DNA from: Candidatus Caccousia avistercoris
GTDB lineage: Bacteria > Bacillota > Clostridia > Oscillospirales > Acutalibacteraceae
Length of the DNA: 7,068 nt
Direction: 5' to 3'
NCBI GenBank assembly: GCA_018715025.1
Contig: DVMK01000123.1
Location: forward strand, 1 to 7,068
Shown here: piece after piece, positions 6,108-7,068 of the stretch
Position numbering within the stretch: position 1 is the first letter of the stretch
Layout of the letters: each line of letters begins with the position of its first letter
Notes under the pieces: model-generated
Seen by the model: the letters and a program-made list of their open reading frames with translations, nothing else
Databases searched by the model: none
Told to the model about the DNA's origin: nothing
Program-made: the position numbers and the translations under genes

Positions 6108-6123
6108 GCCGGTGGGAACCGGC
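6108..6123 (+). other. small hairpin before the terminator
   Basis: GCCGGT (6108-6113) and ACCGGC (6118-6123) form a perfect 6-bp stem with a GGGA loop, between the small gene's stop codon and the main terminator. There is no T-tract. It may stabilise the 3' end of the transcript. Confidence 0.4.
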
Positions 6124-6128
6124 CCAGC

Positions 6129-6181
6129 GCCCGGCATGACAGGGATCCCCCTTGCGGGGCCTTGCCATGCCGGGCTTTTTT
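6129..6181 (+). terminator. strong Rho-independent terminator of the small gene
   Basis: GCCCGGCATG (6129-6138) pairs perfectly with CATGCCGGGC (6166-6175) as a 10-bp stem and is followed at once by six T residues (6176-6181). The loop contains its own CCCC/GGGG hairpin. This ends transcription of the 86-residue gene and possibly of read-through from the two-component operon. Confidence 0.92.
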
Positions 6182-6212
6182 GCTTTTCACCTCTTCAGTG
6201 TCCGCAGAACGC

Positions 6213-6238
6213 GCATCCGGATCCCCTGCATCGGATCC
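6213..6238. repeat. short imperfect tandem repeat
   Basis: GCATCCGGATCC (6213-6224) is followed by GCATCGGATCC (6228-6238), differing by one missing C. Each copy contains the palindrome GGATCC. Its meaning is unknown and chance is possible. Confidence 0.3.
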
Positions 6239-6300
6239 AACGGCTGGCCAAAATGCGGTGATAACGCTTTTTAGCCTTGGCAAGGAATGGGAGGGGCGGC

Positions 6301-6374
6301 TGAAATCAGGCCGAATCGCTGCGCGCCCGAAAGGGGGCTGCCGAAATAAAGTCCTTCGGCCAGACTTTATTTCA
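6301..6374 (+). ncRNA. candidate structured RNA with mutually exclusive hairpins
   Basis: Bases 6343-6353 and 6363-6373 form a perfect 11-bp stem with a 9-base loop. TTCGGC inside that loop (6355-6360) can instead pair with GCCGAA (6340-6345), and TTCGGCC (6355-6361) with GGCCGAA (6309-6315). TGAAAT (6301-6306) also pairs with ATTTCA (6369-6374), enclosing the whole unit and a CCC-GAAA-GGG hairpin (6326-6335). These helices cannot all coexist, as in attenuator-like switches. No T-tract follows on either strand. No known riboswitch is recognised. Confidence 0.35.
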
Positions 6375-6427
6375 CGAAAAAAAAGGAGCGTTTCGCGCAG
6401 AAAAAAGAATTTAGACGAAAGAACCCC

Positions 6428-6433
6428 TATAAT
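6428..6433 (+). promoter_or_regulatory. possible -10 element upstream of the STAS gene
   Basis: A perfect TATAAT occurs here, but no good -35 lies 16-18 bases upstream, so a sigma-A promoter is uncertain. Nearby AAAGGAGCG (6382-6390) and AAAGAATTT (6404-6412), 13 bases apart, loosely resemble the sigma-H pattern, though the -35 half is imperfect. Either would give the STAS gene a leader of roughly 300 bases. Confidence 0.3.
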
Positions 6434-6735
6434 GAAAAAAGCGTTTGCGTGCCGCCGCTTCCCGGTCTGCGAGGTCTGTTTTGCCGGGGGTATGGAAGCG
6501 GCGCTGTACGCGGTGTTCAGCTGTCTGAAATTCATCGGCCAACCGGAGTGGGCAGGCGGGCCTTCGGAGGGAACGCCCACCCTTCAGCAGAGGGCAGACC
6601 GGCGGCGGGTGCAGGCGGCTGCGTGTGTTTTTGTATGTGGTGTGAAATATGGCTTTTCCATCGCTCCATATCCAGGTGCTTCAGAGCGGGAAGCGGTGGA
6701 AGGCGGCGCCTATCTATTTTCAGGAGGTATGGAAC

Positions 6736-7068
6736 ATGAATATCAGCAAAGCGATAGACGGAACGGCCCTGCATCTCTCTCTGGAGGGGCGGCTTGACAC
6801 AATCACCGCTCCGCAGCTGGAAGCCGAGCTCAGGCAGTCTTGGAAGGGGGTTACCCTGCTGGAAATGGATTTCAGCAGGCTGGAGTACCTGTCTTCCGCC
6901 GGCCTGCGCGTCATACTGACCGCGCAGAAAACGATGAACAAGCAGGGGAAAATGGTGATCCGCCATGTCAACGAGACCATTATGGAAGTGTTTGAGGTGA
7001 CCGGATTCCTGGATATTCTCACCATCGAATGCCCTTACGGTATAATTACGACAAACCGGAAAAGCCCC
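6736..7068 (+). CDS. STAS-domain anti-sigma-factor antagonist, 3' end outside window
   Basis: The first 111 codons of an open frame that continues past the right edge with no stop. It encodes a STAS domain of the SpoIIAA/RsbV type: an EGRLDTITAPQLEAEL segment near 17-32, MDFSRLEYLSSAGLRVIL (44-61), and the terminal FEVTGFLDIL helix region near 86-95. The family's phosphorylatable serine should be one of the Ser53-Ser54 pair. In the family, the unphosphorylated protein binds an RsbW/SpoIIAB-type kinase and frees a sigma factor or other partner; no kinase or sigma gene is visible here. AGGAGG (6722-6727) lies 8 bases before the ATG. Many stand-alone members end soon after the FLDILTIE-type segment, whereas this frame continues at least 12 residues further, so a C-terminal extension or fusion is possible. 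Confidence 0.9.
   Translation, partial: MNISKAIDGTALHLSLEGRLDTITAPQLEAELRQSWKGVTLLEMDFSRLEYLSSAGLRVILTAQKTMNKQGKMVIRHVNETIMEVFEVTGFLDILTIECPYGIITTNRKSP

Larger units (their letters stand above)
6182..6735. other. 554-base stretch without a credible gene
   Basis: No frame here has a believable gene with a ribosome binding site. A forward frame from the ATG at 6432 stays open to 6797, but it lacks an upstream ribosome binding site and overlaps the STAS gene out of frame. The stretch holds a near-duplicate pair at 6213-6238, competing hairpins at 6301-6374, a TATAAT at 6428-6433 and a GTGGGC/GCCCAC hairpin (6548-6553 with 6575-6580). It probably serves as a long leader or non-coding spacer for the STAS gene. 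Confidence 0.5.

Noticed and set aside
5792..6580. 262-codon minus-strand open frame
   Set aside because: It crosses the small gene and its terminator, is Pro/Ala/Arg-rich and has no ribosome binding site; the plus-strand small gene explains the coding signal better.
6432..6797. Possible 121-residue protein starting at the ATG inside TATAATG
   Set aside because: No ribosome binding site, no recognisable domain, and it overlaps the well-supported STAS gene in another frame.
1..7068. CRISPR arrays, tRNA or rRNA genes, transposases or integrases
   Set aside because: No regularly spaced repeats, cloverleaf, rRNA-like sequence or recombinase motifs were found by reading both strands.

Overview
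The window reads like chromosome from a GC-rich, Gram-positive Clostridia-type bacterium (Oscillospiraceae-like is my guess). Base composition is roughly 60% G+C. Genes have strong AAGGAGG-type ribosome binding sites 7-9 bases before the start, with occasional GTG and TTG starts. The protein families (a BcrA/LanF-type ABC ATPase, an OmpR-type two-component pair, a SpoIIAA/RsbV-type STAS protein) fit that group. No taxon-specific marker is present.

The core (161-5565) is one functional module built around a divergent intergenic region. Leftward from 3346 runs a tight four-gene operon: ABC ATPase (2426-3346), two 267-residue ABC-2 permeases (1630-2433 and 813-1616), and a lipoprotein (161-799). 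Every junction is an overlap, or a stop codon embedded in the next ribosome binding site. Rightward from 3503 run an OmpR-family response regulator (3503-4195) and its sensor kinase (4192-5565), joined by a GTGA overlap. ATPase plus two permeases beside a dedicated two-component system matches the layout of LanFEG-type lantibiotic immunity and CprABC/CprRK-type peptide-resistance loci. The reasonable reading is a system that senses and removes an antimicrobial peptide or similar envelope-acting compound. No peptide precursor or modification enzyme is visible, so self-immunity for a co-encoded bacteriocin is not supported here. The lipoprotein, with 11-residue repeats after its lipid anchor, is the least familiar part.

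The 156-base intergenic region holds a good sigma-A promoter for the regulator pair (3447-3475), an 11-bp-phased set of CCTTGAG-like direct repeats (3392-3431) that is the best candidate for the regulator's binding site, and a perfect 12-bp palindrome (3365-3376) just before the ATPase ribosome binding site. A hairpin with a GCAA tetraloop and a T7 tract (111-162) lies at the left end, convergent with the end of the ABC operon.

Right of the kinase, 5566-5835 has no convincing gene but carries a 102-base element bounded by 18-base inverted repeats. A small 86-residue coiled-coil-like protein (5836-6096) follows, closed by a strong terminator (6129-6181). The gene-free stretch 6182-6735 holds mutually exclusive hairpins (6301-6374) and an isolated TATAAT. 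A STAS-domain anti-sigma-factor antagonist starts at 6736 and runs off the right edge.
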